A stretch of DNA of 64,000 nucleotides from Tunturibacter gelidoferens (GCF_040358255.1 NZ_CP132938.1:2666001-2730000), one strand, 5' to 3'. Counted from the stretch's first letter, positions 19,878-29,496 are shown. Numbers and translations: made by a program. Notes: a model not told the origin generated them from the letters alone.

Positions 19878-21392
19878 ATGGCGACACCGGATTATCTGCA
19901 GCAGGTCATCGTTTCAGAGAGAAAATACGCGGGGAACGGAAGGCGTGCGTCGAGGACCGACGGCGGAATCTTCCGCAGGCCGTCGATCACGAGCACGGTC
20001 TGGGCTTCCCTGGACCTGCTGACGGTGGTGATTGCGGCGGTGGCAGCTTTGAGGTTCCGCGTGGCGACGCCTGCCGATGTACCGACGCTGCATGTGCTCC
20101 CGCATCTGATCAAATCTTCTCCAAATCTTCTGTTTTTTTATATTGGCTGGTATGGAATCTGCCTGATCTTCCTTACGCGTTCGTATGGGCTGTATGGGAC
20201 GATTCAGCACCATAGCGGATTGCATGAACAGAGGATGACGATTCAGGCTTCGCTGACCTCAGGGCTGCTTTTGTGTGGGACGCTGTACCTGTCGAGTGGA
20301 GAGGCGATCTCGCGAATCGTGGTTGGACTGATGGTGGTGTTTACGACGGCGCTGCTGTGCGTGCGGCGCGCGTTGTGGCGGAGGATGGTCTATCGGCGAT
20401 TCCGGGCGGGGATCGAGACGCGGAATGTTTTGATCGTGGGCGCGGGTCGGGTGGGGCATGCGCTGAGAAATCATATCGACACGCTGCAGCATCTGGGATT
20501 CCGATTCAAGGGCTTTGTTGCGCTGACCGAACGTGAGGCGGAGTCCGGTAATGCAGATGTGATCGGCGATGCGAGGAACTGCCTGTCGCTGGCTCGATCG
20601 TTGTTTGTGGACGAGATCTTCTTTTCTGTTCCGGCCGAAGAGAAGATGGTGATCAGCATGGTGGAAGAGGCTCGGATTGTCGGCATTGATGTTCGTGTGG
20701 TTCCGGATATGTACGACGGCCTGGCGTGGAATGCGAAGGTTGAATATGTCGGTCAGTTTCCGACGATTCCACTGCACCGCAGGGACTTTCCGATCGGTGG
20801 ATTTTTGCTGAAGCGCGTGCTTGATACGACGGTTTCCTTGATTGGGCTGGCATTGACTGCGCCGGTGATGCTGGCGATTGCGATCGCGATTCGGCTGGAC
20901 TCTCCTGGGCCGATCTTTTATAAGGCGCAGAGGATTGGCCGGAAGGGCCGCGCGTTCTCCTGCTACAAGTTCCGGACGATGGTGCAGAATGCGGACAAGC
21001 TGAAGGCTGATCTGGAGCATATGAACGAGCGCGATAGTGTGCTGTTCAAGATCAAGAAAGATCCTCGGATTACAAAGGTGGGCAGAGTGTTGCGGAAGTA
21101 CTCGCTCGATGAGCTACCGCAGTTTTATAACGTTCTGAAGGGTGATATGAGTCTGGTAGGGCCGCGGCCTCCGATGGCGGCTGAGGTGGAGCAGTACGAC
21201 CTTGCGCATCTGCGGCGGCTGGATGTGTTGCCGGGCATTACCGGGCTGTGGCAGGTGGAGGCTCGGCAGGACCCGTCGTTCGACAGCTATATCTCGCTGG
21301 ACACGGCGTATGTGGAGAACTGGAGTCTGATCATGGATCTTCGGATTCTGGCGCGTACGGTGGGCGTGGTGTTGAGCGGGACAGGCTCCTAA
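19878..21392 (+). CDS. Polyprenyl-phosphate sugar-1-phosphate transferase (WbaP/EpsE-like)
   Basis: A 504-aa membrane enzyme that puts a sugar-1-phosphate on undecaprenyl phosphate to begin exopolysaccharide or O-antigen synthesis. Four hydrophobic helices (about 40-155) precede a Rossmann-like CoA-binding-type domain with VLIVGAGRVGHALRNH. A membrane hairpin (KRVLDTTVSLIGL) and the catalytic bacterial sugar transferase part follow, with FYKAQRIGRKGR, CYKFRTM and DELPQFYNVLKGDMSLVGPR. AAAGG stands 8 nt upstream. No other glycan genes are visible here. Which sugar is used cannot be told. It shares a transcript direction with nadE, 16 nt downstream. Confidence 0.92.
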   Translation: MATPDYLQQVIVSERKYAGNGRRASRTDGGIFRRPSITSTVWASLDLLTVVIAAVAALRFRVATPADVPTLHVLPHLIKSSPNLLFFYIGWYGICLIFLTRSYGLYGTIQHHSGLHEQRMTIQASLTSGLLLCGTLYLSSGEAISRIVVGLMVVFTTALLCVRRALWRRMVYRRFRAGIETRNVLIVGAGRVGHALRNHIDTLQHLGFRFKGFVALTEREAESGNADVIGDARNCLSLARSLFVDEIFFSVPAEEKMVISMVEEARIVGIDVRVVPDMYDGLAWNAKVEYVGQFPTIPLHRRDFPIGGFLLKRVLDTTVSLIGLALTAPVMLAIAIAIRLDSPGPIFYKAQRIGRKGRAFSCYKFRTMVQNADKLKADLEHMNERDSVLFKIKKDPRITKVGRVLRKYSLDELPQFYNVLKGDMSLVGPRPPMAAEVEQYDLAHLRRLDVLPGITGLWQVEARQDPSFDSYISLDTAYVENWSLIMDLRILARTVGVVLSGTGS

Positions 21393-21408
21393 GCGGTAGA
21401 CTTGAAGG

Positions 21409-23088
21409 GTGAAGATAGCGCTTGCCCAGATCAACCCGACGGTGGGGGACTTCGCCGGGAATGCGAAGAAGATTCTTGAATATGCGACTCGTGCCGACAC
21501 TTTAGGCGTGGGTCTTGTGGTGTTTCCGGAACTTGCGGTGTGTGGGTATCCGCCGGCCGATCTTTTGGAGAAAGCTTCGTTCGTTGCGAGGGCAGAGCAG
21601 GTGGTGGCTGAGCTTGCAGGCTGGACCGCAACTGCGGGTCGACCGGCGATTCTATGCGGGACGGTGATGGCTACCAAGGCCAGCGTGGGCAAGCAGGTAA
21701 GGAATGTCGCGGCACTGCTGGATGGGGGCAGGGTGAGCTTCGTGCAGCAAAAGATGCTGCTGCCGTTTTACGACGTCTTCGACGAGCAGAGATACTTTGA
21801 GCCGGCCGCGGAGCAGACGCTGGTCTGTGTCGGCGGTGAGCCGCTGGCGATTACGATCTGCGAGGATGCCTGGAACGACAAGGGATTCTGGCCGCGGCAG
21901 ATGTATCCGGTCGATCCGGTTGAGAAGCTGATGGGGCGGTGGGAGTCGCAGCCGAAGGAGCTGGCGGGACAGCAGCGGGTGATCTTGAATATCTCGGCGT
22001 CGCCTTATTGGCAGGGAAAACCGCAGGTGCGGCAGAACATGCTGGCTGCGCTGGCGCGGCGGCATCATGCGTTTGTGGCGATGACGAACCAGGTGGGCGG
22101 GAACGACAGCCTGGTGTTTGATGGCTCGTCGCTGGTGATTCGGCCGGATGGTCATGTAGTGGCGCGGGCGGCTTCGTTTGCTGAGGATCTGGTGGTCTTC
22201 GATACACGGGATGGCGAGGCGATCGCGGCTGCGACTCAGGTAGACGAGGTCGCTGCGATGTGGAGTGCGCTGGTGCTGGGCACGCGGGACTATGTGAGGA
22301 AGTGCGGGTTCAGCAAGGCTCTGGTGGGGTTGAGTGGGGGGATTGATTCGGCGCTGGTGGCGGCGATTGCGGTGGAGGCCCTGGGTAAGGAGAACGTGAT
22401 CGGCGTGGGAATGCCGACGGAGTACTCGTCGCTGGGCTCAATTGAGGATGCGCGGAAGCTGGCGAAGAACCTGGGGGTGAGGTTTGAGCTGCTACCGATC
22501 CACGATGTGTTCGCGCAGTTTCAGCATGTGTTGCAGCCGCTGTTTACCGGCACGCCGTTTGGGCTTGCGGAGGAGAACCTGCAGCCGCGGATTCGCGGGA
22601 CGCTTTTGATGGCGTTGTCGAACAAGTTTGGTGCGCTGGTGTTGACGACGGGGAATAAGAGCGAGATGTCGACCGGATACTGCACGCTGTACGGCGATAT
22701 GGTGGGCGCGCTGGCCGTAATTGGCGATGTGATGAAGATGCGGGTGTATGCGCTGAGCCGGTATGTGAATCGCGTCAAAGAAGTCATACCGTGGGAGACG
22801 ATCTCGAAACCACCGTCGGCGGAGCTGCGGCCGGAGCAGCGGGATACCGACTCGCTGCCGCCGTATGAGGTGCTGGATCCGATCCTGGAGGCATATGTGG
22901 AGCGGTACTGCTCGGCGGAGCAGATTGCCGAGGAGCAGGGAGTGGACGTGGCGCTGGTGAGGTCGGTGTTGCAGCTGGTGGAGAAGAGCGAGTATAAGCG
23001 GCAGCAGGCGGCTCCGGTGTTGAAAGTCACGAGAAAGTCGTTCGGAATGGGTCGTCGGTTTCCCATTGCGGTCAAGGTTCAGGTGTAA
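21409..23088 (+). CDS. nadE: Glutamine-hydrolysing NAD+ synthetase
   Basis: A 559-aa two-domain enzyme making NAD+ from nicotinic acid adenine dinucleotide, ATP and glutamine. The N-terminal nitrilase domain supplies ammonia: Glu in VVFPELAVCGYPP, Lys in QQKMLLPFYDVFDE, Cys in ITICEDAWND. The C-terminal synthetase has the P-loop LVGLSGGIDSALVAAIA, and STGYCTLYGDMVGALA and PPSAELRPEQRDTDSLPPYE later. The start is GTG 21409 with a modest GAAGG. It follows the sugar transferase by 16 nt and precedes a DsbA-like gene by 32 nt. Confidence 0.97.
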   Translation: MKIALAQINPTVGDFAGNAKKILEYATRADTLGVGLVVFPELAVCGYPPADLLEKASFVARAEQVVAELAGWTATAGRPAILCGTVMATKASVGKQVRNVAALLDGGRVSFVQQKMLLPFYDVFDEQRYFEPAAEQTLVCVGGEPLAITICEDAWNDKGFWPRQMYPVDPVEKLMGRWESQPKELAGQQRVILNISASPYWQGKPQVRQNMLAALARRHHAFVAMTNQVGGNDSLVFDGSSLVIRPDGHVVARAASFAEDLVVFDTRDGEAIAAATQVDEVAAMWSALVLGTRDYVRKCGFSKALVGLSGGIDSALVAAIAVEALGKENVIGVGMPTEYSSLGSIEDARKLAKNLGVRFELLPIHDVFAQFQHVLQPLFTGTPFGLAEENLQPRIRGTLLMALSNKFGALVLTTGNKSEMSTGYCTLYGDMVGALAVIGDVMKMRVYALSRYVNRVKEVIPWETISKPPSAELRPEQRDTDSLPPYEVLDPILEAYVERYCSAEQIAEEQGVDVALVRSVLQLVEKSEYKRQQAAPVLKVTRKSFGMGRRFPIAVKVQV

Positions 23089-23120
23089 TAGAGGAGCTGC
23101 GCGGATAGCGACGGCGAAGG

Positions 23121-24209
23121 ATGGTGTCTTTGACGATTTCAAAAGCGAAGATTTCGAATTGGATGTTGGCGGGATTGGTGACGGCTCTCAGCGTTACGGC
23201 AGCGGCGGGAGCACAGACGTCAGCGGGTGCGGGAGCGCAGACTGCTCCTGCGGCACAGAAGGCTGGAGCTCCGCTGCAGCTGCAGAGTCTGGGGCAGGAT
23301 ACGAAGGCGGATCCATTTCCTCCGGTGAATCAGAAGTATTTCACGGCGTCTACGCCGACGGTGGATACGGTCAATGCGTTTTTGAAGGCCCTGTGGGGAT
23401 ATGATCCGAACCGGATCTGGCGGGTCGAGGCGATCCAGTCCACCACGGCGCCGAGTGTGAGTAAGGTAATTGTGTTTGTCACGGACAAGACAGCCAATGC
23501 GAAGGTGCAGCCTACGGCGTTTTTTGTGATGCCGGATGGAAAGCATGCGGTTGCGGGCGATGCGGTGGTGCCGTTTGGCGCGACTCCGTTTGCTGATCTA
23601 CGTAAGACGCTGCAGGCTCGGGCGGATGGTGCGACGCGCGGCGCGACGAGCAAGGATCTTTTGCTGGTTGAGTTTGCAGATCTGCAGTGCCCGCATTGCA
23701 AAGAGGCGCAGTCGACGATGGAGCAGTTGGTGAAGGACTTCCCGAACGCACGCGTGGTGTACCAGAGCTATCCGCTGGTGGATCTGCACCCGTTCGCGTT
23801 CAAGGCGGCGTCGTATGGGTATTGCGTGCAGAAGCAGAAGAACGATGCGTACTTTGTCTACTCTGCCGCGGTGTTTGATACCCAAGGCGCTTTGACTCCT
23901 GAAACTGGGGATCAGACGCTGAAGAACGCAGTGACTAAGGCTGGATTGGATCCGGCGGCGATCGACGCGTGTGCGGCGACTCAGGCGATCAAGGATCAGG
24001 TGAATGCTTCGATCAAACTTGCGCAGGACATCGATGTCGAACAGACTCCGATGCTTGCGGTGAACGGACACCTGTTGCCGTTGACTGGGATTCCGTACGA
24101 GACGCTGAAGACGATCATCTCCTACCAGGCGTCGCTCGACGGCGTGAGCACGGGAGCGACTGGGGCGGCTGTGGGTAGCAGTTCGAATCCTCCGACTCTG
24201 GGTAAGTAG
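23121..24209 (+). CDS. Exported DsbA-like thioredoxin-fold protein
   Basis: A 362-aa protein with an N-terminal hydrophobic signal segment (11-31) and an Ala/Gln/Gly-rich linker. The thioredoxin-like domain contains the redox pair CPHC (Cys190, Cys193) after LLLVEFADLQ, and the cis-Pro region EQTPML. Helical insertions of the DSBA family lie between. It should act as a disulfide oxidoreductase in the periplasm. The extra N-terminal region (about 50-170) may be a separate domain of unknown fold. It is the last gene of the operon and is followed by a strong terminator. Confidence 0.88.
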   Translation: MVSLTISKAKISNWMLAGLVTALSVTAAAGAQTSAGAGAQTAPAAQKAGAPLQLQSLGQDTKADPFPPVNQKYFTASTPTVDTVNAFLKALWGYDPNRIWRVEAIQSTTAPSVSKVIVFVTDKTANAKVQPTAFFVMPDGKHAVAGDAVVPFGATPFADLRKTLQARADGATRGATSKDLLLVEFADLQCPHCKEAQSTMEQLVKDFPNARVVYQSYPLVDLHPFAFKAASYGYCVQKQKNDAYFVYSAAVFDTQGALTPETGDQTLKNAVTKAGLDPAAIDACAATQAIKDQVNASIKLAQDIDVEQTPMLAVNGHLLPLTGIPYETLKTIISYQASLDGVSTGATGAAVGSSSNPPTLGK

Positions 24210-24252
24210 CGAGTTCAGGCTTCCCGCTGTTCTGGAGGAATTCAATTAGAAG

Positions 24253-24281
24253 GCCTCGGTCACAACGACCGGGGCTTTTTT
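24253..24281 (+). terminator. Rho-independent terminator of the nadE operon
   Basis: GCCTCGGTC (24253-24261) pairs with GACCGGGGC (24267-24275), with one G-U pair, around a 5-nt loop, and TTTTTT follows at 24276-24281. It ends the sugar transferase, nadE and DsbA-like operon. Confidence 0.9.
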
Positions 24282-24300
24282 GTCGCGCGAAGTTGGAGTG

Positions 24301-24558
24301 TTAGCGGCGGCGGTCGCCGATGAGTTTGACTGCCGCCAGAAGAAGCGTGAGGAAGCCGGTGGGGAGACAGCCCATTGCGAGCATCAGGGAGAGCCATCCG
24401 AGGTTGGTGTGGGGGCCTTGATGGCGGGTAATGCCGCCGAAGCTGGTAAAGATGAGTGCGGCTGCGACGACTCCGGTGCCGAAGATAAGGAGGCCGGTTC
24501 GGAGGAGCTTGCTGGTGTCTGGCTGCATAAGAGTCGTGCTTGGAGTTTGCGGTTTCAA
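24301..24558 (-). CDS. Small membrane protein of the ctaB cluster
   Basis: An 85-aa protein with two predicted helices: about 20-42 (LLRTGLLIFGTGVVAAALIF) and 54-79. The start is uncertain: TTG 24558 lies 8 nt after the DUF420 stop, and ATG 24528 would give 75 residues. Neither has a good Shine-Dalgarno sequence. As the third gene of a ctaB, DUF420 run it may help cytochrome oxidase assembly, but it has no family I recognise. Confidence 0.6.
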   Translation of the reverse strand: MKPQTPSTTLMQPDTSKLLRTGLLIFGTGVVAAALIFTSFGGITRHQGPHTNLGWLSLMLAMGCLPTGFLTLLLAAVKLIGDRRR

Positions 24559-24566
24559 TGACTGAT

Positions 24567-25130
24567 TTATCGGTATGCGGCAAGCATCGCGTACACGATG
24601 ACTCCGGAGACCGAGACGTAGAGCCAGATGGGATAGGTCCAGCGGGCGAGGCGGCGATGTGCGGGGAAGCGGCCGGTGAGGGACAGGAAGAAGGTGATCA
24701 GGATCATGGGCAGGCAGATGATCGCGAGCAGAATGTGCGGCGTCAGCAGGATCCAGAGATAGATGAAGCGCGTTGTGGGATAGGCCTTGGGAAAGAGCAT
24801 GTCGCCGTGGAGGACATGGTTGGCGATATAGGCGACTAGAAAGACGCTAGACACGATGAAGGCGCCGAACATGCTATTGCGGTGGGCTGTGATCTGGCGA
24901 CGACGGATGAAGCGATATCCGATGACGAGGAAGACAGCGCACAGGGCGTTCAGGATGGCGTCGAGCGCAGGAAGGAAGGCCAGGTGAGTGCCTGCTACGT
25001 CGACCGGAGGGTGATAGTAGACAAGCCATGCGAGAAAGAGCGATGCGACAGCGCTGACGGCGATGATCGAAGCGATGACGGAGGGCGGGGTGCGGTATTC
25101 AGGGCTGATTTGTTGTGTGGAGAAAGGCAT
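24567..25130 (-). CDS. DUF420 membrane protein (CtaM/YozB-like)
   Basis: A 187-aa protein with five predicted helices. It has the DUF420 features: paired His in ITAHRNSMF, and VAYIANHVLHGDMLFP and LTPHILLAI, which could bind heme or copper. Family members are needed for haem-copper oxidase maturation in Gram-positive bacteria. The ATG at 25130 lies 4 nt after the ctaB stop, so translation is coupled. This supports a job in oxidase assembly with the heme O product of CtaB. Confidence 0.85.
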   Translation of the reverse strand: MPFSTQQISPEYRTPPSVIASIIAVSAVASLFLAWLVYYHPPVDVAGTHLAFLPALDAILNALCAVFLVIGYRFIRRRQITAHRNSMFGAFIVSSVFLVAYIANHVLHGDMLFPKAYPTTRFIYLWILLTPHILLAIICLPMILITFFLSLTGRFPAHRRLARWTYPIWLYVSVSGVIVYAMLAAYR

Positions 25131-25134
25131 AGGT

Positions 25135-26091
25135 CTAGAAGAGCAAGCGTCCTTTGGCGTCGAGCATCATGGCGGCTAAAAGTAGCGGGAGATAGATCAC
25201 GGAGGCGCGGAGGAGGTCGCGGGCTACGAGGCGGGAGGAGTCGGAGTCGGGATTGCGGAGGATGCGGGCGAAGCGGACCGTGTACCCGAGGTAGCCGGCG
25301 CCCAGGAGCGTTGCAGCTACGGCATAGAAGTAGCCGGTGGTGTGGAGAGCTGCGGGCCACAGGCTGACCGGGATCATGAGGACTGCGTAGAAGAGGGCCT
25401 GGATGACCGTGCTCTGGGCAGCGTACTGGGCATTTGGCAGGTTGGGCGTGAGGCGGATGCCAGCGCGGGCGTAGTCCTCGCGGTACATCCAGCCGATGGC
25501 CATGAAGTGAGGGAACTGCCAGACGAAGAGGATGGCGAAGAGTGCGACGCCGGGCCACTCGATTATGCCTCGTGCGGCTGTCCAGCCGATAAGCGGCGGG
25601 AGTGCTCCGGGAAATGCCCCGATGAAGGTGTTGATGGTGGTGACGCGCTTGAGCGGGGTGTAGATGGCGACGTAGCCGATGGCTGTGAGAAGGGTCAGGG
25701 TTCCGGTGAGCAGGTTGGTGGTGTAGGCGAGGTAGAGGGATCCCAGAAAGATCGCCGCGAAACCCAGAACGAGGCCGTGCGTGAGAGAGATTCGACCTGC
25801 TGCCATGGGGCGTGAGGCGGTGCGGCGCATGAGCGAGTCGGTCTTGCGCTCGAGGGCCTGGTTGAGAGCGCTGCTGCCGCAGGTGACGACGGCGATTCCT
25901 GCGAGCGCCTGGAGGAGGCCGGCGTGGAAGGGGCTGATGCCGCTGCGGAGGCTACCCAGGTAGAAGCCGGCTCCGGCGGTGATGATGACCATGGTGGAGA
26001 CACGGAGTTTGAACAGGGTGGCGTAGTCGGCGAGCAGCGAGTGGGGCTTTGCGGGCGCGAGGACTGCATCGGTTGTCGCGGAGGTAGCCAC
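25135..26091 (-). CDS. ctaB: Protoheme IX farnesyltransferase (heme O synthase)
   Basis: A 318-aa polytopic UbiA-family prenyltransferase that adds a farnesyl group to heme b, giving heme O for terminal oxidases. The two Asp-rich regions of the family appear as NQALERKTDSLMRRTASRP and YTPLKRVTTINTFIGAFPGALPPLIGW. About eight or nine membrane helices fit. It heads a three-gene run with DUF420 and a small membrane protein. No oxidase subunits or CtaA are in the window. Confidence 0.95.
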   Translation of the reverse strand: MATSATTDAVLAPAKPHSLLADYATLFKLRVSTMVIITAGAGFYLGSLRSGISPFHAGLLQALAGIAVVTCGSSALNQALERKTDSLMRRTASRPMAAGRISLTHGLVLGFAAIFLGSLYLAYTTNLLTGTLTLLTAIGYVAIYTPLKRVTTINTFIGAFPGALPPLIGWTAARGIIEWPGVALFAILFVWQFPHFMAIGWMYREDYARAGIRLTPNLPNAQYAAQSTVIQALFYAVLMIPVSLWPAALHTTGYFYAVAATLLGAGYLGYTVRFARILRNPDSDSSRLVARDLLRASVIYLPLLLAAMMLDAKGRLLF

Positions 26092-26148
26092 AGGGTAAGG
26101 ATAACGCGTTTGGAGCGCGGCGACCGGACCGGCGTCGCCGCTTGTGCG

Positions 26149-27912
26149 CTATTCGGCGGACTCTCCGTGTTTAGTTTCAGCGGCCTCGGCCTGTTTGACC
26201 TGGGGGCGGAGGAGGGGGAAGAGGATGACGTCGCGGATGGACTTCGAGTCGGTGAGGAGCATGGTGAGGCGATCGATGCCGATGCCTTCGCCCGCGGTGG
26301 GGGGCAGGCCGTAGCCGAGGGCGCGAACGTAGTCCTCGTCCATCTGGTGGGCTTCGTCATCGCCGCGAGCCTTTTCGGCCATCTGCTGTTCGAAGCGAGT
26401 GCGTTGGTCGTCGGGGTCGTTGAGTTCGGAGAAGGCGTTGCCGACCTCAAAGCCGCCGATGTAGAACTCGAAGCGCTCGACCCAGTCGGGCTCGTCGGGC
26501 TTGATTTTCGAGAGGGGGCTGACGGCCAAGGGGAAGTCGTAGATGATGGTGGGCTGGATGAGAGGTTCTTCGATGCCCATTTCGCCGCCTCGCAGAGCCT
26601 CGGCTCTTAGCTCGAAGAGGTCGGAGATGGCTTTGCCGTACGGTGCGCCTTTGTCGAGGACGAACTCACGAACGAAGTGGCAGTCTGCGCCGAGGCGATT
26701 GAGGGCTCGATCGAAGGAGGACTTCTCTGGATCGGCAAACTTCTCGCCTTCGTTGATAAGCGCCCTGAACTTCTCCTCGGAAGAAAAGTCGTCTTCGGTC
26801 GGCTGAATTGGCGCGTTTGGCGGCCACCACTTCATGATGGCCTCGCGCATGGAGAGTCGGGTCCAATTGCTGAGGTCGATCTCGTGGCCGTTGAAGTGGG
26901 TGATGGTCGTGCCGTTGACCTCCTTGGCGACGCAGATGACGAGTTCTTCGCTGAGGGTCATCAGGTCGTGATAGTTCGCGTAGGCCTGGTAGAACTCGAG
27001 CATGGTGAACTCGGGGTTGTGGCGGGTGCTGATGCCTTCGTTGCGGAAGTTTCGATTGATCTCGTAGACGCGGTCCATGCCGCCTACGACGAGGCGCTTG
27101 AGATAGAGCTCGGGCGCGATGCGGAGGAAGAGGTCGAGGTCGAGCGCGTTGTGATGCGTGGTGAAGGGCTGGGCCGCTGCGCCTCCCGCTATCTGATGCA
27201 TCATCGGGGTTTCGACCTCGAGGTAGCCGCGGTGGTCGAAGAACTTGCGGATGGCGCGGAGGATGGCGGCGCGCTTGACAAAGACCTCGCGGACGTTGGG
27301 AGTTTCGGGCTCGGCAGGTTCGTTCGACGTTTCGCCTGAGGTGGCGGGTTTAGCGGCGCCGGTGTTCATGAAGAGGTCGACGTAGCGCTGACGGTAGCGA
27401 AGTTCGGTGTCTTCCAGGCCGTGGTACTTGTCGGGAAGGGCCAGCATGGCCTTGGTGAGGAAGGTCAGGGCGGGTAGATTGTCGAAGCTTCCGACGTGGA
27501 CGGTGAGCTCACCGGTCCGGGTGCGGAAGAGATGGCCGCGGACGCCGATATGGTCGCCGAGGTCGAGAAGCTTGTAGAGGGCGAAGGTGTTTTCGCCGAC
27601 GTCATCTTTACGGACGTAGATCTGGAAGCGCTGGCCGCCTTGTTGCAGCTGCGCGAAGCCGGCCTTGCCCTGGACGCGGATGGCCATGATGCGCCCTGCG
27701 ATGCTGACGAGGATAGGGTCGGCGTCGAGCTGCTCGGCGGTGAGGAGGTCGTAGCCGGCACGGATCTCGGGGATGGTGTGGCTGGCGGCGTAGTGATTGG
27801 GGTAGGTCGCCTCGGCGTGGCTGAGGCCCTCGAGCTGCCCGAGGGCGGCGATCAGTTGGAGTTTCTCGCGGCGCTGTTGATAAAGATTCTTTTCGAACTC
27901 CGACTCGTACAC
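26149..27912 (-). CDS. lysS: Lysyl-tRNA synthetase, class II
   Basis: A 587-aa enzyme charging tRNA-Lys in the cytoplasm. The N-terminal OB-fold binds the anticodon. Class II motif 2 is VYEINRNFRNEGISTRHNPEFTMLEFY in outline, and motif 3 is near GEGIGIDRLTMLLT. A roughly 22-residue Ser/Pro/Glu insert lies after FMNTG. The GTG at 27912 is chosen because AAAGGA stands about 6 nt upstream and the protein then begins VYESEFEKNLYQQRR, as in homologues. An earlier in-frame start adds 20 residues unlike the family. It is divergent from the ATP synthase operon. Confidence 0.97.
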   Translation of the reverse strand: MYESEFEKNLYQQRREKLQLIAALGQLEGLSHAEATYPNHYAASHTIPEIRAGYDLLTAEQLDADPILVSIAGRIMAIRVQGKAGFAQLQQGGQRFQIYVRKDDVGENTFALYKLLDLGDHIGVRGHLFRTRTGELTVHVGSFDNLPALTFLTKAMLALPDKYHGLEDTELRYRQRYVDLFMNTGAAKPATSGETSNEPAEPETPNVREVFVKRAAILRAIRKFFDHRGYLEVETPMMHQIAGGAAAQPFTTHHNALDLDLFLRIAPELYLKRLVVGGMDRVYEINRNFRNEGISTRHNPEFTMLEFYQAYANYHDLMTLSEELVICVAKEVNGTTITHFNGHEIDLSNWTRLSMREAIMKWWPPNAPIQPTEDDFSSEEKFRALINEGEKFADPEKSSFDRALNRLGADCHFVREFVLDKGAPYGKAISDLFELRAEALRGGEMGIEEPLIQPTIIYDFPLAVSPLSKIKPDEPDWVERFEFYIGGFEVGNAFSELNDPDDQRTRFEQQMAEKARGDDEAHQMDEDYVRALGYGLPPTAGEGIGIDRLTMLLTDSKSIRDVILFPLLRPQVKQAEAAETKHGESAE

Positions 27913-28025
27913 AGGGATTCCTTTAGCTGGATGTTGCTGACACCCCAGTATAGCGAGGCATGTGAACTTCAAAAGGATACACAGGATGTGTCAGTCGGCG
28001 TTGTGCGTGGTGTAATAGTCCTGCT

Positions 28026-28289
28026 ATGGCGGATGATGGAGCAGGGAACGGCGGTAACGGAGCGGGTGGTGGCGGGAAGGGGGCGCTCGGCGAGCTAGTA
28101 AAGGCTGAGTCGATGATCCAGTTGGCGATCGCGCTGCCGGCTGGGTGCGTGATCGGATGGCTGGTAGGAAGTTGGCTGGATCGGCACTTTCATCAGGGCT
28201 GGATCGCGATTGTGGGGATTTTGCTTGGGGCCGCAGCTGGCTTTGTCCAGATATTTCGAACCGCATCTCGGTATATCAAGCGTGGATAA
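28026..28289 (+). CDS. atpZ: AtpZ/AtpI family protein
   Basis: An 87-aa protein with a Gly-rich N-terminus and two helices (about 31-51 and 58-76) in the AtpZ pattern, including IQLAIALPAGCVIGWLVGSW. AtpZ acts with AtpI during c-ring assembly or as a magnesium carrier in some bacteria. First gene of the F0 operon, 22 nt before atpI. The ATG has no strong Shine-Dalgarno sequence. Confidence 0.8.
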   Translation: MADDGAGNGGNGAGGGGKGALGELVKAESMIQLAIALPAGCVIGWLVGSWLDRHFHQGWIAIVGILLGAAAGFVQIFRTASRYIKRG

Positions 28290-28311
28290 CGGCACAGGCG
28301 AGGACGATCTT

Positions 28312-28722
28312 GTGAAAACGTTGGAGAGTTTCAGCGACGCGGACTTCAAGCGGACTATTTTGAGCGCGTTGCGGTTGCTGGTGGTGATTACCGTGGTTGC
28401 GGCACCAGTGGTGTGGTGGAAGATGGGGTGGCAGTCCGCGGTTTTGCTGCTGGTGGGGGCACTGATCTCGGGATCGGGGCTGTTCGAGTGGCTTCGGCTG
28501 ATGACAGCGGTGATGGTCAGGATGGATGGCGGAGGAAAGGCGAAGCCGATGGGGCTGATTTTGTTCGGTTTCTTCCTACGGCTCGGGCTGACCGTCGTGC
28601 TGCTTTATGTTAGCCTTAAGATTCTGAATGGTTCGGTCTATGCGCTTGCCGCTGGCCTCGCTCTGGGTGTGTTTGCACTGACGGTCGAGGGTTTGAGGCT
28701 GATGAAGGCGTGGACGGTTTAG
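28312..28722 (+). CDS. atpI: ATP synthase subunit I
   Basis: A 136-aa, four-helix protein of the AtpI type that helps assemble the c-ring. The helices fit roughly 13-37, 38-60, 80-101 and 103-124. The start GTG 28312 has GAGGA 7 nt upstream. Another GTG at 28282 overlaps the atpZ stop and has no such site. Position before atpB is the usual one. Confidence 0.8.
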   Translation: MKTLESFSDADFKRTILSALRLLVVITVVAAPVVWWKMGWQSAVLLLVGALISGSGLFEWLRLMTAVMVRMDGGGKAKPMGLILFGFFLRLGLTVVLLYVSLKILNGSVYALAAGLALGVFALTVEGLRLMKAWTV

Positions 28723-28764
28723 GCCGGACGTTCGCAGATTACGTTTCGCAGAAGCTTTATTTAT

Positions 28765-29496
28765 ATGCCTACACAAACAGCCATCACCCTATTTTTGAAT
28801 CAGCACTTTGGTGCGTTCACGACCTCGTTTCTTGAGGCGCTGCATGTGCATCCGAAGTATCCGGCTTATCCGATTACGGACTCGTTCGCAATGGAGCTGC
28901 TGGTGTTTTTCGTTCTGATTGCTTACTTCATGCTCGTACGGATGACGCTGAGCGTTGAGAAGCCTGCCGCAGCGCAGCATCTGGCAGAGATGACCCATGA
29001 GTTCGTCTCGGAGCAGGGCGAACAGATCATCGGACACGGTTCGGAGCGGTTTACCAGCTATCTGACGGCCCTGGGTTTGTTCATTCTGCTGGCCAACCTG
29101 ATGGGTGTGGTTCCGGGACTGAAGTCGCCTACCGCGTATGCGGTGGTGCCTCTCGGCTTTGCGCTCTGTACCTTCATTTACTACCACTACCACGGCGTTC
29201 GGGAGAACGGCTGGGCATACATCAAGCAGTTCCTTGGGCCGGTATGGTGGTTGTATCCGTTGCTGTTGCCGATTGAGATCATCTCGCATTTTGCCCGTGT
29301 ACTTTCGCTGACGGTTCGTCTCTACGCAAATATGTTTGCGGGAGATCTGGTGACAATCGCGTTCTTTTCATTGGTTCCGGTGGGAATTCCGTTGATCTTC
29401 CTCGGGCTGCACGTCGGTGTGGCTGTGGTGCAGGCCTATGTGTTCTTCCTGCTGGCTTCGATCTACTTGTCACTGGCCGTAGCGCACGATCACTAA
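28765..29496 (+). CDS. atpB: ATP synthase F0 subunit a
   Basis: A 243-aa membrane subunit providing the two proton half-channels next to the c-ring. The essential Arg is in LTVRLYANMFAGD. Five to six helices are predicted. The motif LGLFILLANLMGVVPGLKSPT is typical of the family. It lies 42 nt downstream of atpI and 129 nt upstream of atpE. Confidence 0.96.
   Translation: MPTQTAITLFLNQHFGAFTTSFLEALHVHPKYPAYPITDSFAMELLVFFVLIAYFMLVRMTLSVEKPAAAQHLAEMTHEFVSEQGEQIIGHGSERFTSYLTALGLFILLANLMGVVPGLKSPTAYAVVPLGFALCTFIYYHYHGVRENGWAYIKQFLGPVWWLYPLLLPIEIISHFARVLSLTVRLYANMFAGDLVTIAFFSLVPVGIPLIFLGLHVGVAVVQAYVFFLLASIYLSLAVAHDH

Noticed and set aside
24178-24195. tRNA T-loop-like AGTTCGAATCC
   Set aside because: Inside the DsbA-like coding sequence and without tRNA arms around it.
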